A DNA stretch of 64,000 nucleotides from Micromonospora globbae. GTDB lineage: Bacteria; Actinomycetota; Actinomycetes; Mycobacteriales; Micromonosporaceae. The position numbers and the translations under genes are program-made. Under the pieces are notes generated by a model, which searched no databases, was not told the origin of the DNA, and worked only from the letters and a program-made list of their open reading frames with translations. Below, piece by piece: positions 1 through 9,370 of this stretch; positions within the stretch are counted from its first letter, which is position 1; every line of letters begins with the position of its first letter. The DNA is taken from the NCBI RefSeq assembly GCF_003610785.1, contig NZ_RAQQ01000024.1:32629-96628 (forward strand). The letters are read 5' to 3'.

Positions 1-541
1 ACGGGCAGCCGCCGCGCTGCAACAGCGCGATCCGGCCGGTCACCGCCGGCGTGAAGTCGCTCGCCTCGCAGCCCGACGTGGACGCCCGGGGCGGGGTGAG
101 GGCGAGGTCGACCGGTACGACGAGACCCGTGACGTCCCCCGCTCCCGAGAAGTCCATGAGGTCGTAGTCGGTGCCGTCGGTGTAGCTCGTCGCCGGCGGG
201 GGTGCCACGCGGGTGAACGTGGACCCGAACTCCTCGAAGAAGTTGAACTCGAAGGGCTGCCGGGTGACCGTGTAGCCGGCCTTCGCGAGCGTGCGTGCCA
301 CGTAGTCCGCGCTCGCGTCGTACCCCGGCAGGCCGGAGGCACGGTTGCCGCCGTTGGCGTCGGCGATGGCCTGGAACGCGTCGAGGTGGCGGAGGATCCC
401 CTTGAGGGTGACCGCCTTCGTGAGCTTCCGGGCCGAGTTGTTGTTGGGATGGGCCTGGACCGGGCTGGCCAGCGCCAGCGATCCCGTCAGGGTCGCCGCC
501 AGCGCCGAGGCCAGCACCCGTCGGACTCTCCGAGACACCAC
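1..541 (-). CDS. Secreted M28-family aminopeptidase, N-terminal part (cut by window edge)
   Basis: The gene runs off the left edge; about 180 residues are visible. Tandem GTG codons at 541-536 follow a GAGAGAGGG ribosome binding site on the minus strand. The first 31 residues are an Arg-rich n-region, a hydrophobic stretch and an Ala-x-Ala cleavage site before HPNNNSARK, so export is expected. The sequence RASGLPGYDASADYVARTL and the following beta-rich part with paired cysteines (SGCEASDF...RGGCP) resemble the start and the inserted PA domain of Streptomyces aminopeptidase-S-like M28 zinc peptidases. The zinc ligands lie outside the window, so catalysis cannot be checked. Divergent from the alpha-galactosidase gene. 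Confidence 0.8.
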   Translation of the reverse strand, partial: MVSRRVRRVLASALAATLTGSLALASPVQAHPNNNSARKLTKAVTLKGILRHLDAFQAIADANGGNRASGLPGYDASADYVARTLAKAGYTVTRQPFEFNFFEEFGSTFTRVAPPPATSYTDGTDYDLMDFSGAGDVTGLVVPVDLALTPPRASTSGCEASDFTPAVTGRIALLQRGGCP

Positions 542-851
542 GATGTGCCCTCTCTCGCTGCCACGTCCGGCCGCCGTCGCCCCCGTGCCGGACGAACCTC
601 GACCGTCGCACACGACATCGATGATCAGCACGGACGTTCGGACGAAAGCTTCGCCCGGCGAGCGGGACGACCGCGGCGCGGGTGCGGGTGGACGGTCCCG
701 GATGGATCCCCAGTACTCGTAATTTACGAAATAATATTGACACGTCCTCGTAACCGGATGGAGGATCCGTGGCGACACGGATCAGGGGCGCGCGACCGGA
801 GCCGGCGGCCCGCCGTCGCGCCCGCCACCCCCGGCAGCGAAGGAATCCGAT
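542..851. promoter_or_regulatory. Divergent intergenic region with operator-like palindrome and promoter
   Basis: This 310-bp gap separates the M28 peptidase and GH27 genes. An unusually AT-rich island lies at 717-742. It contains the perfect palindrome TCGTAA-T-TTACGA (717-729), a third half-site TCGTAA at 748-753, and a -35-like TTGACA at 737-742. A GAGGAT at 761-766 could be the -10. The layout suits repression of the glycosidase by a sugar-responsive regulator, but no such regulator is adjacent, so this is inference. Confidence 0.5.
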
Positions 852-2933
852 GTGAAACGACACGCGCTCACCGCCCTGCTGGCCCTCACGGCCGGCCTGC
901 TGGTCGCACCCCCACCCGCGCACGCCGCGCCGGCGACCGGCGCCCCCGCCCGGACGGCGACCGAGCAGGTGTTGAGCCCCACGCCGTACCAGGGCTGGAA
1001 CACCTACTTCGGCCTCGGCGGCAACTTCACCGAACAGTCCGTACGCGAGGTCGCCGACGCCCTCGTCTCCCGCGGCCTGGCCCGGGCCGGCTACGACATC
1101 GTCTGGCTCGACGGCGGCTGGCAGGACCCGGAACCCCGGACGCCCGCCGGTGACCTGCGGGCCGACCGGACCCGCTTCCCCAACGGGCTGAAGCCCCTGG
1201 TGGACTACATCCACGCCAAGGGCCTGCGGGCCGGCATCTACACCGACGTGGGGCCGTACATCCCCGGCCGGTGCGGCCTCGGCAGCGGCGGCGGCTACTA
1301 CCAGCGCGACGCCGACCAGTTCGCCGCCTGGGAGTTCGACGCGGTCAAGGTGGACTTCCTCTGCGGGATCGCCGCCGACCTGGACCCGAAGACCGCCTAC
1401 ACGGAGTTCGCGCGGGCGCTGCGGAACAACGCCAGCGGCCGTCCGATGATCTTCAACCTGTGCAACCCGGTCACCTCACCGGACTGGGGCGACTACCCGG
1501 AGGAGCAGCAGTCCACCTACTCCTGGACGTACGCCCCGGAGATCGCGCAGTCCTGGCGGACCTACACCGACGTGGGCTTCGTCGGTGACATCAAGTTCAC
1601 CGACGTGCTGCGCAACTACGACGCGAACGCGCGGCACCCCGAGGTCGCCGGGCCCGGCCGCTACAACGACCCGGACTACCTCGCCCCGCAGCTCGGCATG
1701 ACCGACGAGGAGTTCCGCACGCAGATGACGCTCTGGTCGGTGGCGGCCGCGCCGCTGGTCATCGGCAGTGACGTGCGCACCCTCAGCGCCACCTCGGTCG
1801 GCATCCTCACCGACCCGGACGTGCTCGCCATCAACCAGGACCCGGCCGTCGTCCAGGCCGTCCGCGTGGGCCCCGCCGGCACCACGGAGACCTGGGTGAA
1901 GCGCCTCGCCAACGGCGACCGCGCCGTCGTGCTGCTCAACCGCGGCGACACCCCGCGGATCCTCACGACGACGGCGTCCGCCGTCGGCCTGTCCGGGGAC
2001 CGGTTCCCCCTGCGCAACGCCTGGACCGACGCGGTCACCGAGAGCGCCGGCACCATCAGCGCGGCCGTGCCCGCGCACGGCGCGGCGCTGTTCCGGGTCG
2101 GCCGGGCGCACGGCGCCCCGGGCGTCCCGCACCTGACCGCCGGTCTCCCGCAGGTGACGACGGTCGACGGCGACCCGCTGCCCGAGGGCAGCGCTCCTGT
2201 GCTCGCCGGCGGTGACGAGGTGACCGTCGAGGTGACCGTCCGCAACGACGGCGTGCGGCCCGTGTTCGACCCGCGCGTCGACCTGGCCGCGGCGGACGGC
2301 TGGGCGGTGCGCCCGACGCGCCACGCGCCGAAGCTGCTGGCCCCCGGCGACCGGACCACCGTCGCGTTCACGGTGACCCTGCCGGCCGCCGCCGCTCCCG
2401 GCGCCGCGACGCTGACCGCCACCACCTCCTACGACGTGCTCGGCTACGGGCGGCTGCGGCAGCGTACGACCTCGGCGCTCGTGGTCGCCCCGGCGCCGCC
2501 GGACGGTGAGGTCGTCCTGTCGCACCACACCTGGATCAGCGCCACGAGCGGGTGGATGAGCCCGACCGTCGACCGCAGCGTCGGCGGCGGGTCGCCGATC
2601 AGCATGCTCGGCCAGGTCTACGCCACCGGCATCGGCGTCGCGTCCCCGTCCACTGTCCGCTACTACGTCGGCGACCGGTGCGACCGGCTCACCGCTGTCG
2701 TGGGCATCGACGACGCCGTCCGCAACGTCGGGCCGGAGGGCGGCACCGCGACCTTCCGGGTCGTGGGCGACGGCCGGGTGCTGTACGACAGCGGCGTCGT
2801 GACCCGCGACGCCGTCCGCGACGTCGACGTCGACCTGAACGGCGTCCGGGTGCTCGACCTGGTGGTCGGTGACGCGGGCGACGGCGGCTACAACGACCGG
2901 GCCAACTGGGCGGGCCTCACCGCCACCTGCTGA
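852..2933 (+). CDS. Secreted GH27 alpha-galactosidase with C-terminal NPCBM domain
   Basis: The 693-residue protein starts at GTG (852), 6 nt after GAAGGAA. Residues 1-26 are a signal peptide ending AHA-A. The GH27 barrel spans about 40-410: YQGWNTYFGLG, VWLDGGWQ, the nucleophile Asp168 in VKVDFLCG, and the NDPD segment (272-275) that carries the acid/base Asp. A C-terminal beta domain follows, then an alpha-galactosidase NEW3-like region. The last ~140 residues (HHTWISATSGWMSP onward) match the NPCBM carbohydrate-binding type. It probably removes terminal alpha-galactose, or beta-L-arabinopyranose as some actinobacterial GH27 enzymes do, from plant polysaccharides outside the cell. A strong hairpin follows the stop codon. 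Confidence 0.9.
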   Translation: MKRHALTALLALTAGLLVAPPPAHAAPATGAPARTATEQVLSPTPYQGWNTYFGLGGNFTEQSVREVADALVSRGLARAGYDIVWLDGGWQDPEPRTPAGDLRADRTRFPNGLKPLVDYIHAKGLRAGIYTDVGPYIPGRCGLGSGGGYYQRDADQFAAWEFDAVKVDFLCGIAADLDPKTAYTEFARALRNNASGRPMIFNLCNPVTSPDWGDYPEEQQSTYSWTYAPEIAQSWRTYTDVGFVGDIKFTDVLRNYDANARHPEVAGPGRYNDPDYLAPQLGMTDEEFRTQMTLWSVAAAPLVIGSDVRTLSATSVGILTDPDVLAINQDPAVVQAVRVGPAGTTETWVKRLANGDRAVVLLNRGDTPRILTTTASAVGLSGDRFPLRNAWTDAVTESAGTISAAVPAHGAALFRVGRAHGAPGVPHLTAGLPQVTTVDGDPLPEGSAPVLAGGDEVTVEVTVRNDGVRPVFDPRVDLAAADGWAVRPTRHAPKLLAPGDRTTVAFTVTLPAAAAPGAATLTATTSYDVLGYGRLRQRTTSALVVAPAPPDGEVVLSHHTWISATSGWMSPTVDRSVGGGSPISMLGQVYATGIGVASPSTVRYYVGDRCDRLTAVVGIDDAVRNVGPEGGTATFRVVGDGRVLYDSGVVTRDAVRDVDVDLNGVRVLDLVVGDAGDGGYNDRANWAGLTATC

Positions 2934-2938
2934 CCGAC

Positions 2939-2975
2939 GGTCGCGCCCGGGTGACGCCGTCACCCGGGCGCGACC
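2939..2975. terminator. Perfect 18-bp hairpin terminator
   Basis: The arms 2939-2956 and 2958-2975 are exact reverse complements around a single C. The hairpin lies 6 nt after the GH27 stop codon and before the convergent hydrolase stop codon at 3001, so it can serve both genes. No T-run follows, as is usual for actinobacterial hairpin terminators. Confidence 0.75.
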
Positions 2976-3000
2976 CGGTCGGCCGGGGGGAGCGGGGAGG

Positions 3001-3795
3001 TCAGCGGCCGACGCCGGCGATGATCCGGGCGAGCGCGGCCGGCTCGGCGAGGTGGGGGAAGTGACCACCGCCGGGCAGGACGTGGACGCTCACCCCGGGC
3101 AGCATCGACTCCAACCATTCCCGGTACGCCGCGGAGGGCTCCTTCCCGGCGACGTAGTGGTACGGGACGCCGGACGCGCGGATCCGTTCCAGCCTCCGCA
3201 CCCACTGCGCGGTGAACGCCTCGTCCGTCGCTGTGAGGATCTCGTCCCAGTACCCGAGGAGCAGGTCCTGCCGGACGGTGGTGGCGGTGCGGACCAGCTC
3301 CTGGGCGGCAGGGTCGAGCTGGTCGACGCCCATCCCGGCCAGCAGCGTCTCCCAGAGCGCGAGGTGGTCCGGGCCGCGCAGCACCGGCTCGTTGCGCCGC
3401 ACCAGGTCACCGAACGGACCCAGCAGCAGACGCTGGTCCACGTTCACCACGCCGCGGGTGGGGTGGCGGGCGGCGTACGCCGACACGATGGCGCCGCCGA
3501 TCGAGTGCCCGACCATCACCGGCCGGTCGAGCCCGGCGTCGGTCACCGCGCCGTGGAGGACGTCGGCGACGTCGTCGGTGCGGTAGGAGTCGAACGCCGG
3601 GGACCCGCCGTGCCCGGGCAGGTCGAGGGCGAGCGCCCGCCGGCCCGGGTCGAGGGCGGCCAGCTCGCGCAGGGTCGGCCCCCACTGGCTCCGGTCGTAC
3701 GTCAGGCCGTGCACCAGGACCACCGGCGGCCGGTGGTCGTCGACTCCGTGACTGTCGGCCGCCAGCCCACCGAACCGCCGCTGTGCGTCGCGCAT
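3001..3795 (-). CDS. Alpha/beta hydrolase
   Basis: The 264-residue protein starts at ATG 3795, 5 nt after GGGAG; an upstream GTG at 3810 has no such site. It has the oxyanion-hole HGLTYD near residue 30, the nucleophile elbow GHSIGG, an acid in the C-terminal half (PYHYVAGKEPS), and a catalytic His in GGGHFPHLAEP. There is no signal peptide, so it is cytoplasmic. The substrate cannot be predicted; esterase or lactonase activity is plausible. It is single and convergent with the alpha-galactosidase gene. Confidence 0.85.
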   Translation of the reverse strand: MRDAQRRFGGLAADSHGVDDHRPPVVLVHGLTYDRSQWGPTLRELAALDPGRRALALDLPGHGGSPAFDSYRTDDVADVLHGAVTDAGLDRPVMVGHSIGGAIVSAYAARHPTRGVVNVDQRLLLGPFGDLVRRNEPVLRGPDHLALWETLLAGMGVDQLDPAAQELVRTATTVRQDLLLGYWDEILTATDEAFTAQWVRRLERIRASGVPYHYVAGKEPSAAYREWLESMLPGVSVHVLPGGGHFPHLAEPAALARIIAGVGR

Positions 3796-3921
3796 CTCGT
3801 CTCCCGCCACCCCGCCGGGCCCGGGCCGGGGCCGACGTGACAGATCAGCCGATCCTAGTTCGCGCCGGGCCGGTCGAGCCCGGGTGGGTCCGGCAGTCCC
3901 CGCGCCGGCGCGGCCGGCCGG

Positions 3922-6333
3922 TCAGGTCTCGTGCACGGGAGCGTTCAGGCGGGCGTCGGCCGCCGTCTGGCCGGCGGTGTCGCCGACCGCCTCGCAGACG
4001 GCCGCCGCGTCGACCCAGTGCCGGCGCGCCTCGTCCGGGTCGCCGAGGGCGTCCGCCGCGTCACCGAGGTAGAGCAGCGTACGGCCCAGCCCGGCGGTGG
4101 GCCGCCCGCCCTCGCGCAGCCGCCGGCTCTCGGCGAGCAGCTCGTACGCCTGCCGCGCCCGCCCGGCGCCAGGTCGCGCCCCGGGGCTCCCATCCTGCGC
4201 CGCCGAGCCGCTGGCCAGCATCGTGGCGCCGGCGTTGAGCAGCGCCGCCGCCCGGCTGGTCGCGTCGTTCACCGACTCGTACTCGCGCAGCGCCGCCCGC
4301 CACGCCTGCGCCGCGTCCAGGTGCTCGCCGAGACCCGCATGGACCAGCACCAGGTTCGTGAGCGCCGCCGCGTACCCGCGGGCGTCCCCGAGGGCGCGGA
4401 ACGTGTTGGCGGCCCGGACCAGGTGGTGGTGCGCGGCCTCCAGTTCGCCCCGGGCCAGCCGGGCCGCACCCAGCCCCAGGTCGGTGAGCGCGTGCCCGGC
4501 CCGGTCCGCGCCCGAACGGTGCCGCCGGGACACCTCCAGGTGCTCCACGGCGTCGTCGAGCTGGCCCAGGTCGAGCAGGGCCAGGCCGAGGTTCATCCGG
4601 GCCTGGGCGGTGCCGCGCCGCCCGCGTTCGGCGACCGCCAGGGTCAGCGCGGCGGCGGCGCCCTGCGGATCGTGGCGGCGCCGGCGCAGCACACCCAGCT
4701 CGTTGTGCGCCCAGCCGGCGATCTCCGGCCGGTCGTCGGCCGTCGGCGTGGCGAGCACGGTGCGGCACACCTGCTCCCACTCGTCCAGCCGCTCGGCGTG
4801 CGCGAGCCAGCCGCAGAGCGCCACGGCGAGCCGGAACCACCACCGGCGTACGCGGCGCGGCAGCGTCTCGGCCGCGCCGGCCGGCACCCGCACCACCGCG
4901 AGCAGCAGCTCCTGGTGCAGGTCGAACCAGCCGTACGGGTCGTCGTCCAGCGGCAGCGACCACTCCCGGTCCGGCGGCGACCCGAGCGCGGCGAGGTTGG
5001 TCACGTGCCGTTCGGCCCGCCGGGCCAGGTGGCGGGTCAGCCGGGCCTGTGCCGCCACCCGGCGGCGCACCGGTTCCGCGTCACGCAGGTGCAGCCGGGC
5101 GTAGTCGGCGAGCAGCGGGCGGATCTCGTACCGGTCGCCGGGCGCGCCGACCACGAACGCGGCGGCGGCCAGCTCGTCGAGGAGCGTCGCCACCTGATCG
5201 GGGCGGCGGCCGGCCAGCGCGGCGATGGCCGGCCGGTCCACCGGCGCCGGGGTGAGCGACATGAGCCGGTAGAGCCGCCGCGCCTCGGCCGACAGCGCCC
5301 GGTACGCGGTGTCCCGCTCGGTCACCAGGCGGGCCGCCGGCGACACGCCGACGCGCTGGTGCGGGGGCGTCTCCACGGCCCGGCGCAGGGCGTCGAGCAC
5401 GTCCGCGTGCCGCCAGCCGTGCTGCGCGGTGCGATAGCCCAGCGCGCGGACGGTCCGGGGCTGCCGCCCGCACAGGTCCACGATCGACCGCACGGCCGGG
5501 TCCGTGCGCGGATCCGCCCGGCGGGCCCGGGCGGCCGGCGCGGCCTGACCGGCGGCGGCGAACAGCTCGACCGCCTCCGCCGGGCCCGGCTCGGCGATCC
5601 AGTGCGCCACCACTCCGTCGAGCCCGGTGAGGGCGGGACCGCCGGCCAGCAGCAGCCGGCAGGTGCGCGCGGTCGGCGGCAGCAGTGGCCGGACCTGCTC
5701 CGGCCGGTCCACGTTGTCCAGCACGAGCAGGATCTTGCGGCCGTCGAGCTGCCCGCGCAGCGCGTCCGCGGCCCGGGCGAGCGCGTCGGCGCGGCCGGAG
5801 ACCGGGGGCGGCGTGCCGAGGATCCGGGCCAGCGCCGTGAGCACCTGGCGTGCCGAGGCGGGACGCCCGCCGCGGCGCAGGTCGAGGTAGTAGTGCCCGT
5901 CGGGGAAGTCCTCCCGGCACAGGTTGGCCGCCTGCACGGCGCACGCCGACGTGCCCACACCCCGCCGGCCCAGCACGGCCACGGCGTGCTCGCGGGCTAG
6001 CAGGCCGACGACGGCCGCCACGTGCTCGGCCCGTCCGGTGAAGCCGGCCGGGTAGGGCAGGGTGGGGCCGCCGGTGGCGGGCGCCGCCACGACGTCCGTC
6101 GGCTCGGCGCCGACCTGCCGGTCGGCCCGCCGACGGCGCACCTCGAAGATCACCCAGCCGATCCCGCCGCTGACGGCGACGGCGATGCTGGCCGGTCCGA
6201 GGACGCTGCCGGCCAGCTCGGAGAGCAGGTTGCTGGCCAGGTTGGCGACGACCCCGCTGACGAGCGTGCCGACGGCGACCAGCACGGGCCACCGGGACGG
6301 CCGGCCGCCGCCGGGGCCGGTCGGGGCGCTCAC
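3922..6333 (-). CDS. Membrane-anchored NB-ARC/TPR protein with degenerate P-loop
   Basis: The 803-residue protein starts at GTG 6333, which overlaps the permease stop codon (GTGA). Residues 15-65 form two hydrophobic segments followed by RRRR, so the rest faces the cytoplasm. The NTPase region starts near 98 (GFTGRAEHV). Its P-loop reads GRRGVGTS (122-129), with Thr where the Walker A lysine should be. Walker B is KILLVLDNVD (200-209). A winged-helix-like part follows (LSAEARRLYRLMSLTP), then TPR-type helices from about 560 to 780. The architecture resembles AfsR/STAND-like actinobacterial proteins without the DNA-binding SARP domain. It is the last gene of a four-gene coupled cluster. Nucleotide hydrolysis is doubtful; a scaffold or sensor role is inference. 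Confidence 0.8.
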   Translation of the reverse strand: MSAPTGPGGGRPSRWPVLVAVGTLVSGVVANLASNLLSELAGSVLGPASIAVAVSGGIGWVIFEVRRRRADRQVGAEPTDVVAAPATGGPTLPYPAGFTGRAEHVAAVVGLLAREHAVAVLGRRGVGTSACAVQAANLCREDFPDGHYYLDLRRGGRPASARQVLTALARILGTPPPVSGRADALARAADALRGQLDGRKILLVLDNVDRPEQVRPLLPPTARTCRLLLAGGPALTGLDGVVAHWIAEPGPAEAVELFAAAGQAAPAARARRADPRTDPAVRSIVDLCGRQPRTVRALGYRTAQHGWRHADVLDALRRAVETPPHQRVGVSPAARLVTERDTAYRALSAEARRLYRLMSLTPAPVDRPAIAALAGRRPDQVATLLDELAAAAFVVGAPGDRYEIRPLLADYARLHLRDAEPVRRRVAAQARLTRHLARRAERHVTNLAALGSPPDREWSLPLDDDPYGWFDLHQELLLAVVRVPAGAAETLPRRVRRWWFRLAVALCGWLAHAERLDEWEQVCRTVLATPTADDRPEIAGWAHNELGVLRRRRHDPQGAAAALTLAVAERGRRGTAQARMNLGLALLDLGQLDDAVEHLEVSRRHRSGADRAGHALTDLGLGAARLARGELEAAHHHLVRAANTFRALGDARGYAAALTNLVLVHAGLGEHLDAAQAWRAALREYESVNDATSRAAALLNAGATMLASGSAAQDGSPGARPGAGRARQAYELLAESRRLREGGRPTAGLGRTLLYLGDAADALGDPDEARRHWVDAAAVCEAVGDTAGQTAADARLNAPVHET

Positions 6334-8099
6334 CGTACGCCCCCGGAGACGAGGCCGGCGACCAGTTGCCGCCGGGCCAGCACGACGAGCACCACCGGCA
6401 GCACCGACGCGATCACGGAGCCGGCGGCGAGCACGCCGCTGCCCGCCACGAAGCCGCGCGTCTGCCCGGCGAGGAAGAGGCCCAGCGGTGCCGCGTCGGG
6501 GCCGCTGAACAGCAGCCCGACGACCAGGTCGTTCCACACCTGCACGAACTCGAGGACCGACACGGCGAGGATCGCCGGCCGGCACTGCCGTGCCAGGCGG
6601 CGCAGCGTGCCCCACCAGTTGCGTCCCGTCAGGCGGGCGGCACGCACCCGGTCCGCCGGCAGGTCGGCGAAGGCGTTGCGCAGCACCAGCACGGCGAACG
6701 GCACGCCCAGCGCCACGTGCACGAGGGCCAGGCCGCGGGCGGTGCCGGAGGACAGCACCACCCCGAGCACCTCGTTGACCGGCCCGGCGATCACCTGCAC
6801 CGGTACGACGACCGCGGTCATCAGCAGCAGCCCGGTCACCTGCGCGGCCGGCCCGGTCAGCCAGGCCAGCGGGTACGCGGCGAGCAGCGCGACCACGAGC
6901 ACCGTGGCGGTCACGCCGGTGGCCAGCAGCAGGGTGAACGCGAGCAACCGCCACAGCTCCCCGCCGGTGACCAGTTCCCGGTAGGAGGCGAGGCTGGGCG
7001 GCGCGGACCACCAGCCCCGCGCCGCCGCCTCGACGGGCCCGTGCAGCGACGTCGCCACGAGGACGGCGAGCGGCACGAGCCAGGCCACCGCGGCGCCGGC
7101 CGCGAGCAGCCGCAACGGCCGCCGGGGCGGCGCGGACGCCGGATCCGCCTCGGGCGGGTCGACGGCCCGCGGCGGTGGCCACGCCTGCCGGACGAAGAGC
7201 GCCGCCACCAGCATGCCGGCGGCCACCGCCACGAGCCAGATCACGCCGAGCGCCGCGCCCTCCCCGGTGGTGGTGCCCCCGGACGTCTGCCACACCCGCA
7301 GGGCCAGCACGGACGCCTCGTCGCGCACCGAGCCCGGCGTCATCACGAGGATGAGGTCGAAGGTCCGGCTGGTGCCGAGGGCGACCAGCGCGAAGACCAC
7401 CGCGACGGTACGCAGCAGCAGGGGCCGCCACTGCGCGTCCCACAGCACGTGCCGGCGGCCGCCGCCGTAGGCGCGGACCGCGTCGGCGAGGCTCGACGGC
7501 AGCCGGTCCAGGGCGGCGCGGAAGACGAGCACGGCGAGCCCCACCCACGCCCAGACGAAGGCGGACATCAGCGCCACGGTGACCAGGCCCGGGCCGAGCA
7601 GCTGCGGAACAGCGTCCCCGGTGTGCCCGGTCAGCCGTGCGGCGATCAGCGTCGCCAGTCCACGGGACGGGTCCGGGTCGTACATCAGGCGGAACGTGAC
7701 ACCGGTGACCACCAGCGGCAGCGCGGTCGGCACCACGAGGATCAGCCGGACCAGCCCGCCCTCCTGGGAGCGGCGGGACGCGGCGGCGAGCAGGTAGCCC
7801 AGCCCGGTCACGACGGCGGGGACGAGCAGCGCCCAGAGCAGCGTACGGCCGACCACCGCGCCGGTGCCGGGCGCGGCCAGCGCGGCCCGGAAGTGCGCGG
7901 CGCCCACCCAGCGCCCGTCGCTGGTGACGCTGGCGTGCACGGTGCGCAGCACCGGCCAGAGCACCAGGCCGCCGAGGAGCAGCGCGGCGGGCAGCAGCAG
8001 CGCCGACGTGGCCCCCGCCGCCGGGTAGGCCCGCCCGCGGCGGGGCGGCCCGACGTCGTCGAGCACGACCGGTTCACCGAGCACGGGCAGCCGGCTCAT
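6330..8099 (-). CDS. Fused double ABC-transporter permease (sugar type)
   Basis: The 589-residue protein carries two MalF/MalG-like permease units in one chain. The N-terminal unit spans about 30-320 with a loop LADAVRAYGGGRRHVLWDAQW. A proline-rich linker (PPRAVDPPEADPASAPP) follows. The C-terminal unit spans about 345-589 with a loop DRVRAARLTGRNWWGTLRRL. Both loops stand where the EAA coupling motif normally binds the ATPase, but match its consensus poorly. CUT1 sugar importers normally use two separate permeases. The ATG start overlaps the lipoprotein stop codon by 4 nt and the stop overlaps the NB-ARC start by 4 nt, so translation is coupled. Confidence 0.85.
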   Translation of the reverse strand: MSRLPVLGEPVVLDDVGPPRRGRAYPAAGATSALLLPAALLLGGLVLWPVLRTVHASVTSDGRWVGAAHFRAALAAPGTGAVVGRTLLWALLVPAVVTGLGYLLAAASRRSQEGGLVRLILVVPTALPLVVTGVTFRLMYDPDPSRGLATLIAARLTGHTGDAVPQLLGPGLVTVALMSAFVWAWVGLAVLVFRAALDRLPSSLADAVRAYGGGRRHVLWDAQWRPLLLRTVAVVFALVALGTSRTFDLILVMTPGSVRDEASVLALRVWQTSGGTTTGEGAALGVIWLVAVAAGMLVAALFVRQAWPPPRAVDPPEADPASAPPRRPLRLLAAGAAVAWLVPLAVLVATSLHGPVEAAARGWWSAPPSLASYRELVTGGELWRLLAFTLLLATGVTATVLVVALLAAYPLAWLTGPAAQVTGLLLMTAVVVPVQVIAGPVNEVLGVVLSSGTARGLALVHVALGVPFAVLVLRNAFADLPADRVRAARLTGRNWWGTLRRLARQCRPAILAVSVLEFVQVWNDLVVGLLFSGPDAAPLGLFLAGQTRGFVAGSGVLAAGSVIASVLPVVLVVLARRQLVAGLVSGGVR

Positions 8100-9370
8100 C
8101 GACCACCACCCGCGTTGCGTGCTGCCGCCGCCAGCTGGCGGGTCGCCCGGCGGACCGCCTCGGAGGCCCGTACGCCGCCGGTCACGTCGGCGAAGAAGTC
8201 CTGCATGATCCGCCAGATGCCGACCCCGTCGGAGCCGGTGAACGGCCCGGGCAGCCGGTCGGAGAGGTCGAACCGCAGGGTGCCGGCGGTGCGCATCTCG
8301 CGCGCCAGCCGCCGGCGCACCGGGTCGGCGTACCGGTCGAGCGGGACGACGGTGTCCGACAGGTAGCCGCCCGCGCGCAGCCAGGGCGCGAACGCGTCCG
8401 CCCCGGTGAGCCAGCGGACGAAGTCGACACCGGCGCGGGAGCCGGCGAAGGCCACGGCGGCGTCGCCGCCCACGATGAGCGGGCCGTCACCGGGCCGGCT
8501 GCCGGGGAACCGGAACGCCGCCGGCTCCTCCGGCCCGCGCCGGAAGCGGCGGACCACGCTGTCGGCGAAGTCGCCCTCGAACGCCATCACCGCCCGCCGG
8601 GTGTGCACGACCTGGATGATCGACTCCTCGTACTGGGTGAGCAGGGCGCGGCGCCCTCCGCCCGGGAACGCGCCGTCGACGCTCCAGATCTCGGCGAGCC
8701 GGTCCAGCGTGTCCCGGACCGGCCGGCCCGCCCAGTCGGCGTCCGGGCCGGCGAGGGCGTCGTAGCCGTCGGGCGCCACGTCGGCGAGCACGTTCTCGAA
8801 CCAGTCGGTGAGGACCCAGCCGTCGGCCGCGCCGATCGCGAGCGGGGCCGGGCCGCCGTCGCGGCGGGCCCGCGCCGCGAGCCGGCGGGTGAGCGCCACC
8901 AGGTCGTCCCAGGTGGCCGGTGGCTGCGGCAGCGCCGACGGCAGGTGCCAGAACAGCGACTTGTGCGCGGCCTTCACCCAGACGCCGTAGCGCCGCCCGC
9001 CGCTGTCGAGCAGGGCGGCGAGGCCGTCGGGGACGCCGTGGCCGGGCGCCGGGGTGAGCGGGCTGAGCCAGCCCCGCCGCGCGTACTCGGTGACGAGGCC
9101 GGGCCGGGGGAGGATGGCCACGTCCGGGCTGGTGCCCGCGAGCTGCCGGGCCCGCAGGAAGGCGTCGATGTCGTTGCCGGCGCTGACCACGTGCACCGGG
9201 GAGCCGTAGCGGGCCACCACGGCGCGGAACGGGGCCAGCTCCCCGCCGCTCCAGACGACCGCCACCTGCACGCCCCGCCCGCCGCCGGCGCAGCCGGCCG
9301 TGGCCGCGGCGGCGCCGGCGGCGGCCGCGCGCAGCAGCGTCCGGCGGCGCAGCCGCCCCGGTGCGGTCAC
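8096..9370 (-). CDS. Extracellular solute-binding lipoprotein (family 1-like)
   Basis: The 424-residue protein starts at GTG 9370, overlapping the ATPase-like gene stop codon (GTGA). The N-terminus RLRRRTLLRAAAAGAAAATAGCAGG combines a twin-arginine-like stretch with a lipobox-like TAGC, giving Cys27 as the probable lipidated residue. The body fits ABC sugar-binding proteins: SPDVAILPRPGLVTEYARRGWL, PPATWDDLVALTRRL, VMAFEGDFADSVV and a C-terminal helical lobe ending with DFFADVTGG. The ligand cannot be read from sequence. It lies between the ATPase-like and permease genes, as expected of an importer. Confidence 0.85.
   Translation of the reverse strand: MTAPGRLRRRTLLRAAAAGAAAATAGCAGGGRGVQVAVVWSGGELAPFRAVVARYGSPVHVVSAGNDIDAFLRARQLAGTSPDVAILPRPGLVTEYARRGWLSPLTPAPGHGVPDGLAALLDSGGRRYGVWVKAAHKSLFWHLPSALPQPPATWDDLVALTRRLAARARRDGGPAPLAIGAADGWVLTDWFENVLADVAPDGYDALAGPDADWAGRPVRDTLDRLAEIWSVDGAFPGGGRRALLTQYEESIIQVVHTRRAVMAFEGDFADSVVRRFRRGPEEPAAFRFPGSRPGDGPLIVGGDAAVAFAGSRAGVDFVRWLTGADAFAPWLRAGGYLSDTVVPLDRYADPVRRRLAREMRTAGTLRFDLSDRLPGPFTGSDGVGIWRIMQDFFADVTGGVRASEAVRRATRQLAAAARNAGGGR

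Noticed and set aside
3922..7548. A 1208-residue open frame on the minus strand covering the NB-ARC gene and much of the permease
   Set aside because: The part above 6333 is only a shifted, Arg/Ala-rich reading of the permease gene; a GTGA overlap gives the true start at 6333.
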